Assembly: GCA_004551865.1 (NCBI GenBank)
Contig: SFPR01000071.1
Location: 1-8,103 of the forward strand
Reading direction: 5' to 3'
Length of the DNA stretch: 8,103 bases
Source: Bacteroidales bacterium
GTDB taxonomy: Bacteria; Bacteroidota; Bacteroidia; Bacteroidales; P3
Position 1 is the stretch's first letter; each line of letters starts with the position of its first letter. The translations under genes and the position numbers were made by a program. Below are positions 1-6,984 of this stretch, piece after piece. Under the pieces are notes generated by a model. It searched no databases. It saw nothing but the letters and a program-made list of their open reading frames with translations, and was not told the DNA's origin.

Positions 1-1500
1 ACTGCATACGTAAGAGCCGTTTGTGAGAATGATAACTCAGAATGGGTAAGCACCACATTCACAACTCTTGAAGCAGAACCTGTGATAGTACCTCCGACAG
101 TTGCAACCCTTGCAGCAACAGGTGTTACTCACAACTCTGCAACATTGAACGGTACAATCACAGCAGGTAATGAGACAATCACAGCTCAAGGATTTATGTA
201 CAAAGCAACTGCAGCTGCAGATTGGACAAGCGTTTCGGCAAGCGGAACAACCCTTGTTGCAACAGTAAATACTTTGGCAGCAGAAACCGAATACCAATTC
301 AAAGCATTTGCAACCACAGCAAGCGGAACAGTTGAGGGAGCAGTTATGACCTTTACCACAACTGCAACACCTGTCATTGTACCTCCAACAGTTACCACCC
401 TTGCAGCAACAAGTGTTACTCACGAAAGTGCAACATTGAACGGTACAATAGCAGCAGGCGATGAGACAATCACAGCTCAAGGATTTATGTACAAAGCAAC
501 TGCAGCTGCCGATTGGACAACAGTTGCTGCAAGCGGTACAACAATCACTTCAACCTTGAACAGCTTGAGTGCAGAAACCGAATACCAATTCAAGGCATTT
601 GCAACCACAGCAAGCGGAACAGTTGAGGGAGCAGTTATGACCTTCACCACAACTGCAGCTCCAATAGTAGCTCCAAGCGTTGCAACACTTCCTGCAACAG
701 GCGTTACTCACGAAGTAGCTACATTGAACGGAACAGTTACAACAGGCTCTGAGGCAATCACAGCTCAAGGATTTATGTACAAAGCAACCGCAGCAGCCGA
801 TTGGACAACAGTGGCAGCAACAGGTGAAACGATGAGTGCAACTATCAATGGTTTGACAGCAGAGACGGCTTACGAATACAAAGCATTCGCAACCACAGCA
901 AGCGGAACAGTTGAGGGAGCAGTCGTAAACTTCACCACTCTTGCAGCACCTGCAACTCAACCAACCGTTGTAACGCTCGAAGCTACCGAAATTACTCACG
1001 AAGCAGCAACCCTTAACGGAACGATTGCAGCAGGCACAGAGGCAATCACGGCTCAAGGCTTCATGTACAAGGCAATCACGGCAGCCGATTGGACAACAGT
1101 GGCAGCTGAAGGAACAGCAATCACTGCAACAATCAGCGGCTTGAGTGCTGAAACCGAGTATGAGTACAAAGCCTTTGCAACAACCGCAAGCGGAACAGTA
1201 GAAGGAAACGTAGTTCTCTTCACCACTCTTGCCAACTCGGGCTTGAACTTGGCAGAGGGAGCAGTCGCAACAATGACCGTTTACCCTAACCCTGCAAGCG
1301 AGAGAGCGATAGTAGCAGTGAGCGGAGTTGAAAGCGGAGCGAAGATAGTTGTAAGCGATATGCAAGGACGTATCATTTTGACAGACACAATGGCTGCCGA
1401 CACTTACGAACTATCGGTTGAGAACCTTGCAAGCGGCGTTTATTACATCAGAGTGATAGACGGAGCTTCAATACACACACAAAAGTTGATTGTAAAGTAA
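1..1500 (+). CDS. Fn3-repeat surface protein with T9SS C-terminal sorting domain (5' partial)
   Basis: Reading frame 1 is open from the first base, so the start lies upstream; 499 residues are visible. Residues 1-30 are the last strands of a more divergent Fn3 domain (pattern Y-V-R-A ... W-V-S-T-T-F-T-T-L). Residues 31-411 hold four similar repeats of about 96 residues, each with the cores ATLNGT, ITAQGFMYKA, ETEY and FTT. After a short linker comes a typical type A T9SS sorting domain, with YPNP at residues 428-431, a central GRIIL strand, GVYYIRV and the terminal KLIVK. Proteins with this domain are exported across the outer membrane by the Por/T9SS machinery, which normally removes the domain and anchors or releases the rest. 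Any catalytic or binding module would be upstream and is not visible. The gene ends with tandem TAA TAA stops and a terminator. Family and secretion route are confident; the function (adhesin, carbohydrate binding or other) is unknown. Confidence 0.9.
   Translation, partial: TAYVRAVCENDNSEWVSTTFTTLEAEPVIVPPTVATLAATGVTHNSATLNGTITAGNETITAQGFMYKATAAADWTSVSASGTTLVATVNTLAAETEYQFKAFATTASGTVEGAVMTFTTTATPVIVPPTVTTLAATSVTHESATLNGTIAAGDETITAQGFMYKATAAADWTTVAASGTTITSTLNSLSAETEYQFKAFATTASGTVEGAVMTFTTTAAPIVAPSVATLPATGVTHEVATLNGTVTTGSEAITAQGFMYKATAAADWTTVAATGETMSATINGLTAETAYEYKAFATTASGTVEGAVVNFTTLAAPATQPTVVTLEATEITHEAATLNGTIAAGTEAITAQGFMYKAITAADWTTVAAEGTAITATISGLSAETEYEYKAFATTASGTVEGNVVLFTTLANSGLNLAEGAVATMTVYPNPASERAIVAVSGVESGAKIVVSDMQGRIILTDTMAADTYELSVENLASGVYYIRVIDGASIHTQKLIVK
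91..1233 (+). repeat. Four tandem Fn3-like coding repeats of about 290 bp
   Basis: The units begin at 91, 382, 670 and 958, giving periods of 291, 288 and 288 bp, with the last unit ending near 1233. Units 1 and 2 are nearly identical at DNA level over long blocks, for example from 172 and again from 463. The block encoding ATTASGTVEGA is almost unchanged in units 1, 2 and 3. Unit 4 encodes nearly the same peptide with more synonymous changes. Unit 1 differs most from the others in its middle loop (residues SVSASGTTLVATVNTLA). This is the pattern of stepwise duplication with continued homogenisation by recombination, and the copy number may vary between strains. Confidence 0.9.
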
Positions 1501-1524
1501 TAATCAATCAATAAAACACTCCAT

Positions 1525-1556
1525 AGGGCGGAACTTTCGGGTTTCGCCCTTTTTTT
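1525..1556 (+). terminator. Rho-independent terminator of the Fn3/T9SS gene
   Basis: The arm AGGGCGGAAC (1525-1534) pairs with GTTTCGCCCT (1541-1550) over ten positions, including one G-T wobble, with a six-base loop, followed by a run of seven T from 1550. It lies 22 nt after the second stop codon, so it ends the Fn3-repeat transcript and insulates the argS operon. Confidence 0.92.
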
Positions 1557-1722
1557 GTGCTGATTGCAAACCTCAAATTCGCAAGTTTTTTACTCCATCA
1601 GAAAATCAACGAGCTGAACAAGTCTGAAAACAAAACTCGCTTTTTTGAAACATCGGGGGCTTCTCCGATTGCAAAAAGCTGAAGTTTATTGCCGAAAAGA
1701 CCAAAATCTTGGCATATTTTTG

Positions 1723-1730
1723 TATCTTTG
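1723..1730 (+). promoter_or_regulatory. Bacteroidota -7 box for the argS operon (TATCTTTG)
   Basis: TATCTTTG matches the TAnnTTTG consensus used by the primary sigma factor of Bacteroidota. It ends 30 nt before the argS ATG at 1761, leaving a short leader. No clear -33 TTTG was found at the usual 19-23 nt spacing, so the upstream element is weak or absent. The box would fall inside the coding region if argS began at the earlier in-frame TTG, which argues for the ATG at 1761. Confidence 0.7.
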
Positions 1731-1760
1731 CATATTGATAAATTTGTAACGATTGCACAG

Positions 1761-3554
1761 ATGATAGATATAGTAATTAAACAGTTGATTTGTGAGGCTT
1801 TCAAAGAGCAGTTCGGCATCGGTGTCGATGAGGACAAAGTTGTGCTGACCTCCACCAAAAAAGAGTTTAAGGGAGATTATACTTTTGTTGTCTTCCCTTT
1901 CATGCAGCTTTGCGGATTGAAAAATCCGGTTGAGCTTGCAAACAAGATAGGTGATTTTGTGGTTGCAAAAACTCCTTTGGTGGAGAACTACAATGTGATA
2001 AAGGGCTTTTTGAATTTTGAAGTCTCAGACGATTATTGGAAAAATTTTCTCAGAGAGAATTACAAGAAAGATACATACGGATATAGCCCTGTGAGGGAGG
2101 ATAAACCTGTGGTTATAGAGTATTCGTCACCCAACACCAATAAGCCTTTGCACCTCGGACACATAAGAAATAACCTTTTGGGTTGGTCGGTTGCCGAAAT
2201 TTTGAAAGCAAACGGCTATGCGGTCAAGAAGGTGAACCTTGTGAACGACCGAGGCATACATATCTGCAAGTCGATGTTGGCATGGAAGAAGTTTTCGGGT
2301 GGAGAAACGCCTCAAAGCAGCGGAATGAAAGGCGACCACTTGGTGGGAAAATACTATGTTGCCTTCGACAAGGCTTATAAGCAGGAGGTGTCTGACATGC
2401 TTGCCAAGGGAATGGATAAGGAAGAGGCAGAAAAGAATGCACCTATTCTTTTGGAAGCTCAGTCGATGCTCAAAAAGTGGGAGGAAAAGGACAGCGAGAC
2501 TATCGCACTCTGGAAACAGATGAACGAGTGGGTGTATGAGGGATTTGATACCACATATAAGAAACTCGGCATTAACTTCGACAAGGTTTATTATGAGTCG
2601 GAGACTTATCTTTTGGGCAAAGACTTGGTGAACAAAGGCTTGGAAAGCGGTGTATTCTATCGTAGAGATGACGGCTCTGTGTGGATTGATTTGACAAAGG
2701 ACGGATTGGACGAAAAACTCCTTCTTCGCAAAGACGGAACGTCGGTTTATATGACACAAGATTTGGGAACTGCCTGCCTCAGACATGAGGACTTTGGTTC
2801 TGAAAGGTTGATTTATGTTGTGGGAAACGAACAGAACTATCACTTTGCCGTGCTTAAACTTGTATTGGAAAAGCTCGGAATGTCGTGGGCAAAGGATTTG
2901 TATCACCTTTCGTACGGAATGGTCGAACTGCCTAACGGAAAGATGAAGTCGAGAGAGGGAACGGTGGTCGATGCCGACGATTTGATTGCACAAATGGAAG
3001 AGACTGCACGCTTGCAGACCGAAGAACACGGCAAAACTGAAGGATTTACCACCGAGCAGGCACAAGCACTCTACTCGCAGCTTGCACTCGGAGCGTTGAA
3101 GTACTTTATTCTAAAAGTCGATCCGAAAAAGAATATGCTTTTCAATCCAGAAGAGTCAATCGACTTTAACGGAAATACAGGTCCTTTCATACAATACACG
3201 CACGCAAGGATACGTTCCATACTCAGAAGAGCCGAAAGCGATGAAGCAGTAGGCAATATGGCTGATTTTGACGGCGGTTGCTCTTTGAATGACAAGGAGA
3301 AAGAGGTCTTGTGTTGCCTTCATACTTTCCCGACTGTTGTTAGTCAGGCGGCAGATACCTATTCTCCAGCGTTGATTGCCAACTTTGCTTTCGATTTGGC
3401 AAAGAGCTTCAATGCCTTCTACCAAGACACCCCCATACTCAAAGAACAAGACAGAAGCAAACGCAACATGAGACTATGTCTGACAAGTTTTGCAGGCAAC
3501 ACAATCAAGACAGCAATGCACTTGTTGGGAATTGACGTTCCCGAAAGAATGTAA
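1761..3554 (+). CDS. argS: Arginyl-tRNA synthetase
   Basis: A class I aminoacyl-tRNA synthetase that attaches arginine to tRNA-Arg in the cytoplasm using ATP. The 597-residue product has the normal family length. An N-terminal additional domain covers roughly residues 1-110. The nucleotide-binding signature HLGH is at 131-134, preceded by SSPNTNKP. The KMSKS-equivalent loop is KMKSREG at 394-400, a form common in Bacteroidota ArgS. The DALR-type anticodon-binding domain follows, with FNGNTGPFIQYTHAR at 469-483, and the protein ends in LLGIDVPERM. The ATG at 1761 was chosen over an in-frame TTG at 1689 because it gives the expected N-terminus and lies downstream of the -7 box. The gene is first in a four-gene operon; clpS starts 7 nt after its stop. 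No damage is seen. Confidence 0.97.
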   Translation: MIDIVIKQLICEAFKEQFGIGVDEDKVVLTSTKKEFKGDYTFVVFPFMQLCGLKNPVELANKIGDFVVAKTPLVENYNVIKGFLNFEVSDDYWKNFLRENYKKDTYGYSPVREDKPVVIEYSSPNTNKPLHLGHIRNNLLGWSVAEILKANGYAVKKVNLVNDRGIHICKSMLAWKKFSGGETPQSSGMKGDHLVGKYYVAFDKAYKQEVSDMLAKGMDKEEAEKNAPILLEAQSMLKKWEEKDSETIALWKQMNEWVYEGFDTTYKKLGINFDKVYYESETYLLGKDLVNKGLESGVFYRRDDGSVWIDLTKDGLDEKLLLRKDGTSVYMTQDLGTACLRHEDFGSERLIYVVGNEQNYHFAVLKLVLEKLGMSWAKDLYHLSYGMVELPNGKMKSREGTVVDADDLIAQMEETARLQTEEHGKTEGFTTEQAQALYSQLALGALKYFILKVDPKKNMLFNPEESIDFNGNTGPFIQYTHARIRSILRRAESDEAVGNMADFDGGCSLNDKEKEVLCCLHTFPTVVSQAADTYSPALIANFAFDLAKSFNAFYQDTPILKEQDRSKRNMRLCLTSFAGNTIKTAMHLLGIDVPERM

Positions 3555-3561
3555 AAAGACA

Positions 3562-3846
3562 ATGAGCATGAATGATATGAATACTCAAAGCGAAGGTGCA
3601 AGCTCCCTTGCCTCTGTTGAAGAAGGGGGAAGCGAGTTGCTTGTCTTCAATGATGACTACCACACTTTTGATTTTGTGATTGAGTGTTTGGAAACGATTT
3701 GTCATCTGAGCAAGGCACAAGCCGTAACCTGCACCAATATCATTCACTACAAGGGGCTTTGCGTTGTCAAACACGGAAGCTACGACAGCCTCAAACAGAT
3801 GTGTCGTGAGTTGTTGCAAAAAGGACTGAAAGCCGAAGTAAGATAG
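3562..3846 (+). CDS. clpS: ATP-dependent Clp protease adaptor ClpS
   Basis: Predicted 94-residue ClpS, the N-recognin that captures proteins with destabilising N-terminal residues and passes them to ClpA/ClpC-type unfoldases. An N-terminal tail of about 24 residues (Ser/Glu-rich, flexible, the part that engages the unfoldase in studied ClpS proteins) precedes the core. The N-degron pocket is recognisable: N30-D31-D32 matches the E. coli Asn34-Asp35-Asp36 motif, and H62 matches His66 at the same offset. The position of the E. coli gatekeeper Met40 is Phe36 here. The closing segment GLKAEV is typical of the family. The ATG at 3562 is 7 nt after argS; a second in-frame ATG at 3568 would remove two residues. 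The gene is translated within the argS transcript and no separate promoter was seen. Identity is firm; the substrate range is inferred. Confidence 0.9.
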   Translation: MSMNDMNTQSEGASSLASVEEGGSELLVFNDDYHTFDFVIECLETICHLSKAQAVTCTNIIHYKGLCVVKHGSYDSLKQMCRELLQKGLKAEVR

Positions 3847-3869
3847 GGTAAGAACAAAAAACAGAAGAT

Positions 3870-4340
3870 ATGGATTTAGTATTTATTTTGTTGATAATGA
3901 TAGGCGGTATAGGCTTGCTGATATTGGAGCTGCTTGCCATACCCGGCACAACGATTGCAGGCTTGTGCGGAGTGGGACTGTTGGTCTATGGTATCTATGA
4001 AGTATTTATGGGATATGGAATGCTTTGGGGCGTTGTTGCCATACTCATTGCCCTTGTGATAAGCATAGCACTGCTTGCCTATTCGCTCAGGACAAAGACT
4101 TGGAAACGATTTTCCCTCAACAAGGAGATAGACTCAAAAGTCAATGTGATAGAAAACGACATACACGTTGGCGATTGCGGAGTTGCAATCACCAGACTTG
4201 CACCTATGGGAATGGCAGAGATAAACTCCCAACGCATAGAGGTTTATACTTCCACCTCGTATGTAGAACCGGGAACAGCCCTTGTTGTGGAGGCAGTAGA
4301 AGGCAACAAGGTGAGAGTGAGAGAACAAATCAAGAATTAA
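3870..4340 (+). CDS. Short NfeD-like membrane protein
   Basis: Predicted 156-residue membrane protein of the NfeD family, short form without the N-terminal ClpP-like serine protease domain. Three hydrophobic segments lie at about residues 2-22, 26-47 and 50-70, followed by a basic stretch (RTKTWKR). A soluble OB-fold-like domain spans about 95-153, with the family pattern GDCGVAITRLAPMG ... YVEPGTALVVEAVEGNKVRV. NfeD proteins are usually encoded beside a flotillin/SPFH gene and are thought to work with it in membrane microdomains; the next gene, 25 nt downstream, is exactly such a partner. It starts 23 nt after clpS with no Shine-Dalgarno sequence. The family call is strong; the molecular role of short NfeD proteins is not settled. 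Confidence 0.9.
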   Translation: MDLVFILLIMIGGIGLLILELLAIPGTTIAGLCGVGLLVYGIYEVFMGYGMLWGVVAILIALVISIALLAYSLRTKTWKRFSLNKEIDSKVNVIENDIHVGDCGVAITRLAPMGMAEINSQRIEVYTSTSYVEPGTALVVEAVEGNKVRVREQIKN

Positions 4341-4365
4341 AATAACAAACAAAAAACAATCAATC

Positions 4366-5334
4366 ATGGCAGCAGTAGTATTTATCTGTGTATTGGCATT
4401 CGTGCTTTTGTTGGTATTCTTCTATTTGGTACCAATCAATATGTGGTTTCAATGCGTGTTGAACGGAGTGAAAATTTCGCTCATTCAACTTATCTTCATG
4501 CGTTGGAGAAAAGTTCCGCCGGCAATCATTGTGAACGCAATGGTCAATTCAAAGAAAGCAGGCTTGAACCTCAGCAGCGATTTGTTGGAGGCCCACTACC
4601 TTGCAGGCGGACACGTTCGCAGTGTGGTGAACGCTTTGATTTCGGCAGACAAGGCAAACATAGCTTTGGACTTCAACACCGCCACGGCAATCGACCTTGC
4701 AGGCAGGGACGTGTTTGATGCAGTGCAGATGTCGGTCAATCCCAAGGTGTTGGACACCCCTTCGGTTGCAGCCGTTGCAAGCAATGGTATTCAGCTGATA
4801 GTAAAAGCCCGAGTAACGGTGAGAGCAAACATACGTCAGCTTGTCGGAGGAGCAGGAGAAGAGACCATATTGGCAAGAGTTGGCGAGGGTATAGTAACAG
4901 CCATAGGTTCGGCAAAGAGCCATGCAGATGTGTTGGAAAACCCTGACTCTATCTCCAAACTTGTGCTTTCCAAAGGCTTGGATACAGGAACAGCATTCGA
5001 GATATTGTCAATCGACATTGCCGACATAGACGTGGGTAAGAACATCGGAGCTCAGTTGCAAATGGATCAAGCCAATGCCGACAAGAACATAGCACAGGCA
5101 AAAGCCGAAGAGCGTAGAGCAATGGCTATTGCAGTAGAGCAGGAAATGAAAGCAAAAGCTCAAGAGATGAGAGCAAAGGTTATCGAAGCCGAAGCCGAAG
5201 TGCCAATGGCAATGGCAGAAGCATTCAGAAACGGAAACCTCGGAATAATGGACTACTACAAGATGCAGAACATCAAAGCCGACACCGAAATGAGAGAGTC
5301 CATTGCAAAACCAAACACCGAAATAGGTAAGTAA
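4366..5334 (+). CDS. floA: Flotillin-like protein FloA
   Basis: A flotillin-type scaffold protein (SPFH/PHB superfamily), inferred to gather at functional membrane microdomains in the cytoplasmic membrane. The product is 322 residues, close to the usual 320-335 of FloA. A single hydrophobic anchor is at residues 3-22. The SPFH region covers about 25-230, with conserved stretches such as KVPPAIIVNA, ALISADKANI and GLDTGTAFEILSIDIADIDVG. From residue 232 an Ala/Glu/Lys/Met-rich helix (about 232-285, likely coiled coil for oligomerisation) leads into the FloA-type tail with NGNLGIMDYYK. It is the last gene of the argS-clpS-nfeD-floA unit, and the nfeD-floA pair is a widely conserved arrangement. 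A terminator follows 22 nt after the stop. Confidence 0.95.
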   Translation: MAAVVFICVLAFVLLLVFFYLVPINMWFQCVLNGVKISLIQLIFMRWRKVPPAIIVNAMVNSKKAGLNLSSDLLEAHYLAGGHVRSVVNALISADKANIALDFNTATAIDLAGRDVFDAVQMSVNPKVLDTPSVAAVASNGIQLIVKARVTVRANIRQLVGGAGEETILARVGEGIVTAIGSAKSHADVLENPDSISKLVLSKGLDTGTAFEILSIDIADIDVGKNIGAQLQMDQANADKNIAQAKAEERRAMAIAVEQEMKAKAQEMRAKVIEAEAEVPMAMAEAFRNGNLGIMDYYKMQNIKADTEMRESIAKPNTEIGK

Positions 5335-5356
5335 TTCATCTTTACAATAAAATTTT

Positions 5357-5388
5357 ACGGCGGTTCGTCGAAGCGAACCGCCGTTTTT
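5357..5388 (+). terminator. Rho-independent terminator of the argS-floA operon
   Basis: A perfect 11-bp inverted repeat, ACGGCGGTTCG (5357-5367) and CGAACCGCCGT (5374-5384), with a six-base loop, is followed by TTTTT. It stands 22 nt after the floA stop codon. Confidence 0.95.
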
Positions 5389-5418
5389 GTTTTGCGAATG
5401 AGATTTTTTGTACCTTTG
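5386..5418 (+). promoter_or_regulatory. Bacteroidota promoter of the acetyltransferase gene
   Basis: TTTG at 5386-5389, a 21-nt spacer and TACCTTTG at 5411-5418 match the Bacteroidota consensus TTTG ... TAnnTTTG with normal spacing. The -7 box ends 59 nt before the ATG at 5478. The -33 box uses the T-run of the preceding terminator, so the two elements overlap. Confidence 0.75.
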
Positions 5419-5477
5419 CCGCAAGTTTTGGCACAAGAGAAAGCCGCCAAAAGAGAAAACACAAATTTGGATTGCAG

Positions 5478-6092
5478 ATGAAAGAGTTTACTATACGTTT
5501 GGAACGAGAAAGCGAAAGAAGAGAAGTCGAAAACCTTATCAGAGAAGCATTCTGGAATGTGTATCGCCCCGGTTGTTTGGAACACTATGTGATGCACACC
5601 TTGCGAAACGATGAGGCATTTATTCCCGAACTCAACTTCGTAATGGAAACAGAGGACGGCCTGATTGGTCAGGTAATGTGCATGAGAGCCGAGATACAGT
5701 TGGACGGAGGAGGAGTGCTGCCGATAATGACGCTCGGACCTATAGGCATTTTGCCGGCTTTTAAGCGACAAGGCTATGGCAAAGCATTATTAGACTTTGT
5801 TCTCGACAAGGCAACCGCCATGGGCTTTGGATCAGTGTGCTTTGAGGGAAATATTGACTTTTATGGCAAGAGCGGCTTTGTGTTGGCTTCAACCTACTCT
5901 GTTCGCTATCACGGTTTTGAGGGCGATGCTCCTTTCTTCCTTTGCAAAGAATTGAAAAAAGGCTATTTGGACAACGTAAGCGGAGAATACACAACACCGA
6001 AAGGCTACTTTGTAAACGAAAACGAGTGCGAAGAGTTCGACAAACTCTTCCCGCCAAAAGAAAAACAAACCCTCCCCGGTCAGCTGTGGTAA
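5478..6092 (+). CDS. GNAT family N-acetyltransferase (YhbS-like)
   Basis: Predicted cytoplasmic acetyltransferase of the GNAT fold that uses acetyl-CoA; 204 residues. The N-terminal half has the pattern VENLIREAFW ... LRNDEAFIPELNFV seen in YhbS-type (COG3153) members. The acetyl-CoA-binding motif A is ILPAFKRQGYGKALL, with R97-Q98-G99-Y100-G101 as the R-x-G-x-G core, followed by FEGN and FYGKSGFV (motif B region). The tail ends in a short extension beyond the fold. The ATG at 5478 was preferred to an in-frame TTG at 5472, since Bacteroidota mostly use ATG and the Met fits the domain start. The gene is monocistronic, with its own promoter and a hairpin-T6 element downstream. The substrate (small molecule, peptide or protein) cannot be told from the sequence. 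Confidence 0.9.
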   Translation: MKEFTIRLERESERREVENLIREAFWNVYRPGCLEHYVMHTLRNDEAFIPELNFVMETEDGLIGQVMCMRAEIQLDGGGVLPIMTLGPIGILPAFKRQGYGKALLDFVLDKATAMGFGSVCFEGNIDFYGKSGFVLASTYSVRYHGFEGDAPFFLCKELKKGYLDNVSGEYTTPKGYFVNENECEEFDKLFPPKEKQTLPGQLW

Positions 6093-6186
6093 ACTCAGAA
6101 GGAGAGACGCAGAAGCTCTTGTTCTGCCTTTCTGCCGATGATAATATCCCTCATATCACAAATCATTTCAGTAGGCAAAAGTAAGC

Positions 6187-6256
6187 AAAAATGTTCGATT
6201 GTTGCTCGGTAACTCGATTATTTTACCACTTACCGAGCAAGAATCGAATGTTTTTT
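6187..6256 (+). terminator. Long hairpin plus T6, probable terminator of the GNAT gene
   Basis: TTCGATT-G-TTGCTCGGTAA (6194-6212) pairs with TTACCGAGCAA-G-AATCGAA (6230-6248), 18 pairs around one G-G mismatch. Two G-T wobbles and five A-T pairs to the run of T (6251-6256) extend the stem to about 25 pairs. The loop is 17 nt. It stands about 95 nt after the acetyltransferase stop. The stem is far longer than in the two other terminators here and is A-rich on its 5' side, so it could work in both directions or mark a small repeat element instead. Confidence 0.55.
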
Positions 6257-6577
6257 GAAATGTTATTAGCTCGGAAAATGAACAGCAAAGGGGATTTGAA
6301 GCTGCTTTCTTGATTGATGTACAACCGATTAGCTCAAAGGGTGATTAAAGTTCCTTTGCACTCGATCCAATCGGTCGGGGTATTCGTTTTATTTCTATTT
6401 GCATCGAGCTGTGTTGTTACTTAAAAAGTTAAATAACAACTCTGTTCCATGTTTTTCGACGATAAAAATCAAGGATTTTAAGCGAGAGGTTTGAGGAAAT
6501 TTCTCACCTATTTTGAGAGCAAAATGAGGCTTTTTCGGACTGAGGTTTTACCTTGCTGCAACAACATAAGGGTTTTT

Positions 6578-6647
6578 GCTCACTAACATGAAGTCTTTTT
6601 GAAAAAAGACGAAGTGTTAGCACACAAAAGACGAAGGATTAGTGAGC
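6578..6647 (+). repeat. Nested, mutually exclusive hairpins with a duplicated arm
   Basis: GCTCACTAA (6578-6586) is complementary to TTAGTGAGC (6639-6647). Inside, GTCTTTT (6593-6599) can pair with AAAAGAC at 6604-6610 or at 6626-6632. The two right arms, 6604-6620 and 6626-6642, are direct repeats 22 nt apart with 15 of 17 identical bases. One fold uses the inner arm (CTAACA with TGTTAG, plus seven pairs); the other uses the outer arm (eight or more pairs, a 6x6 internal loop, plus seven pairs). They cannot form together. The function is unknown. Confidence 0.55.
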
Positions 6648-6896
6648 TTAAGTCTTCCACTTACTTTGCTTAAATCAGTGCTTATTTTGCAAGCGATTGA
6701 AACCCAAATGATTGTCAAGCGTTCAAATACTCGCAAAAATCGACCCCGACCTCGACCGACCCAAAAAATCGCCGGCATTTCGGCTTAAGAGACCTCCAAA
6801 TGTTAAATAATTTGCCGAAAGAAAGTTAATCAGTATTGCGAAAGGTGAAATAATAATAACCTTTCTCCTAACAGATAACGCATAAGAACGCTTTTG

Positions 6897-6984
6897 CCCC
6901 TGCAGGGTGAAAATTATTTGGCACATCAACTCGGGGCTACGCTAACGCTCTGCCCCGAGCTAAGTGCTTTTGGACTTTCAGCCC
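6897..6984. repeat. Cluster of GC-rich palindromes, REP-like element
   Basis: Three palindromic units lie close together. CCCTGCAGGG (6898-6907) is a perfect palindrome. CTCGGGGC (6930-6937) pairs with GCCCCGAG (6952-6959), extended across an internal loop by GCAC (6921-6924) with GTGC (6964-6967). GGACT (6972-6976) pairs with AGCCC (6980-6984) except for one A-C mismatch. The loop of the middle unit contains ACGCTAACGCT, itself a short direct repeat. The arrangement resembles dispersed intergenic palindromes of Bacteroidales; that resemblance is from memory and untested. Confidence 0.55.

Noticed and set aside
37..480. Cysteine-rich minus-strand frame, and a longer one at 550-1365
   Set aside because: They are antisense to the Fn3 repeats; the GCA/ACA-rich codons read as TGC/TGT on the other strand, which explains the Cys content and the open length.
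1689..1760. 24-codon TTG extension of argS
   Set aside because: It contains the -7 box at 1723-1730, and the added residues do not resemble an ArgS N-terminus.
2127..3065. 312-codon minus-strand frame inside argS
   Set aside because: It is a shadow of an intact, fully conserved synthetase gene and has no recognisable domain.
3490..3561. Longer clpS start overlapping argS
   Set aside because: The extra residues are just the argS end read in another frame and are not ClpS-like; the ATG at 3562 fits the family.
6684..6710. GATTGAAACC near 6695, similar to the 3' end of many CRISPR repeats
   Set aside because: It occurs once, with no second copy at spacer distance and no cas genes, so it is chance.
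6723..6929. 68-codon minus-strand frame
   Set aside because: No known domain, no minus-strand promoter box seen, and it overlaps the palindrome cluster; more likely repeat-derived than a gene.
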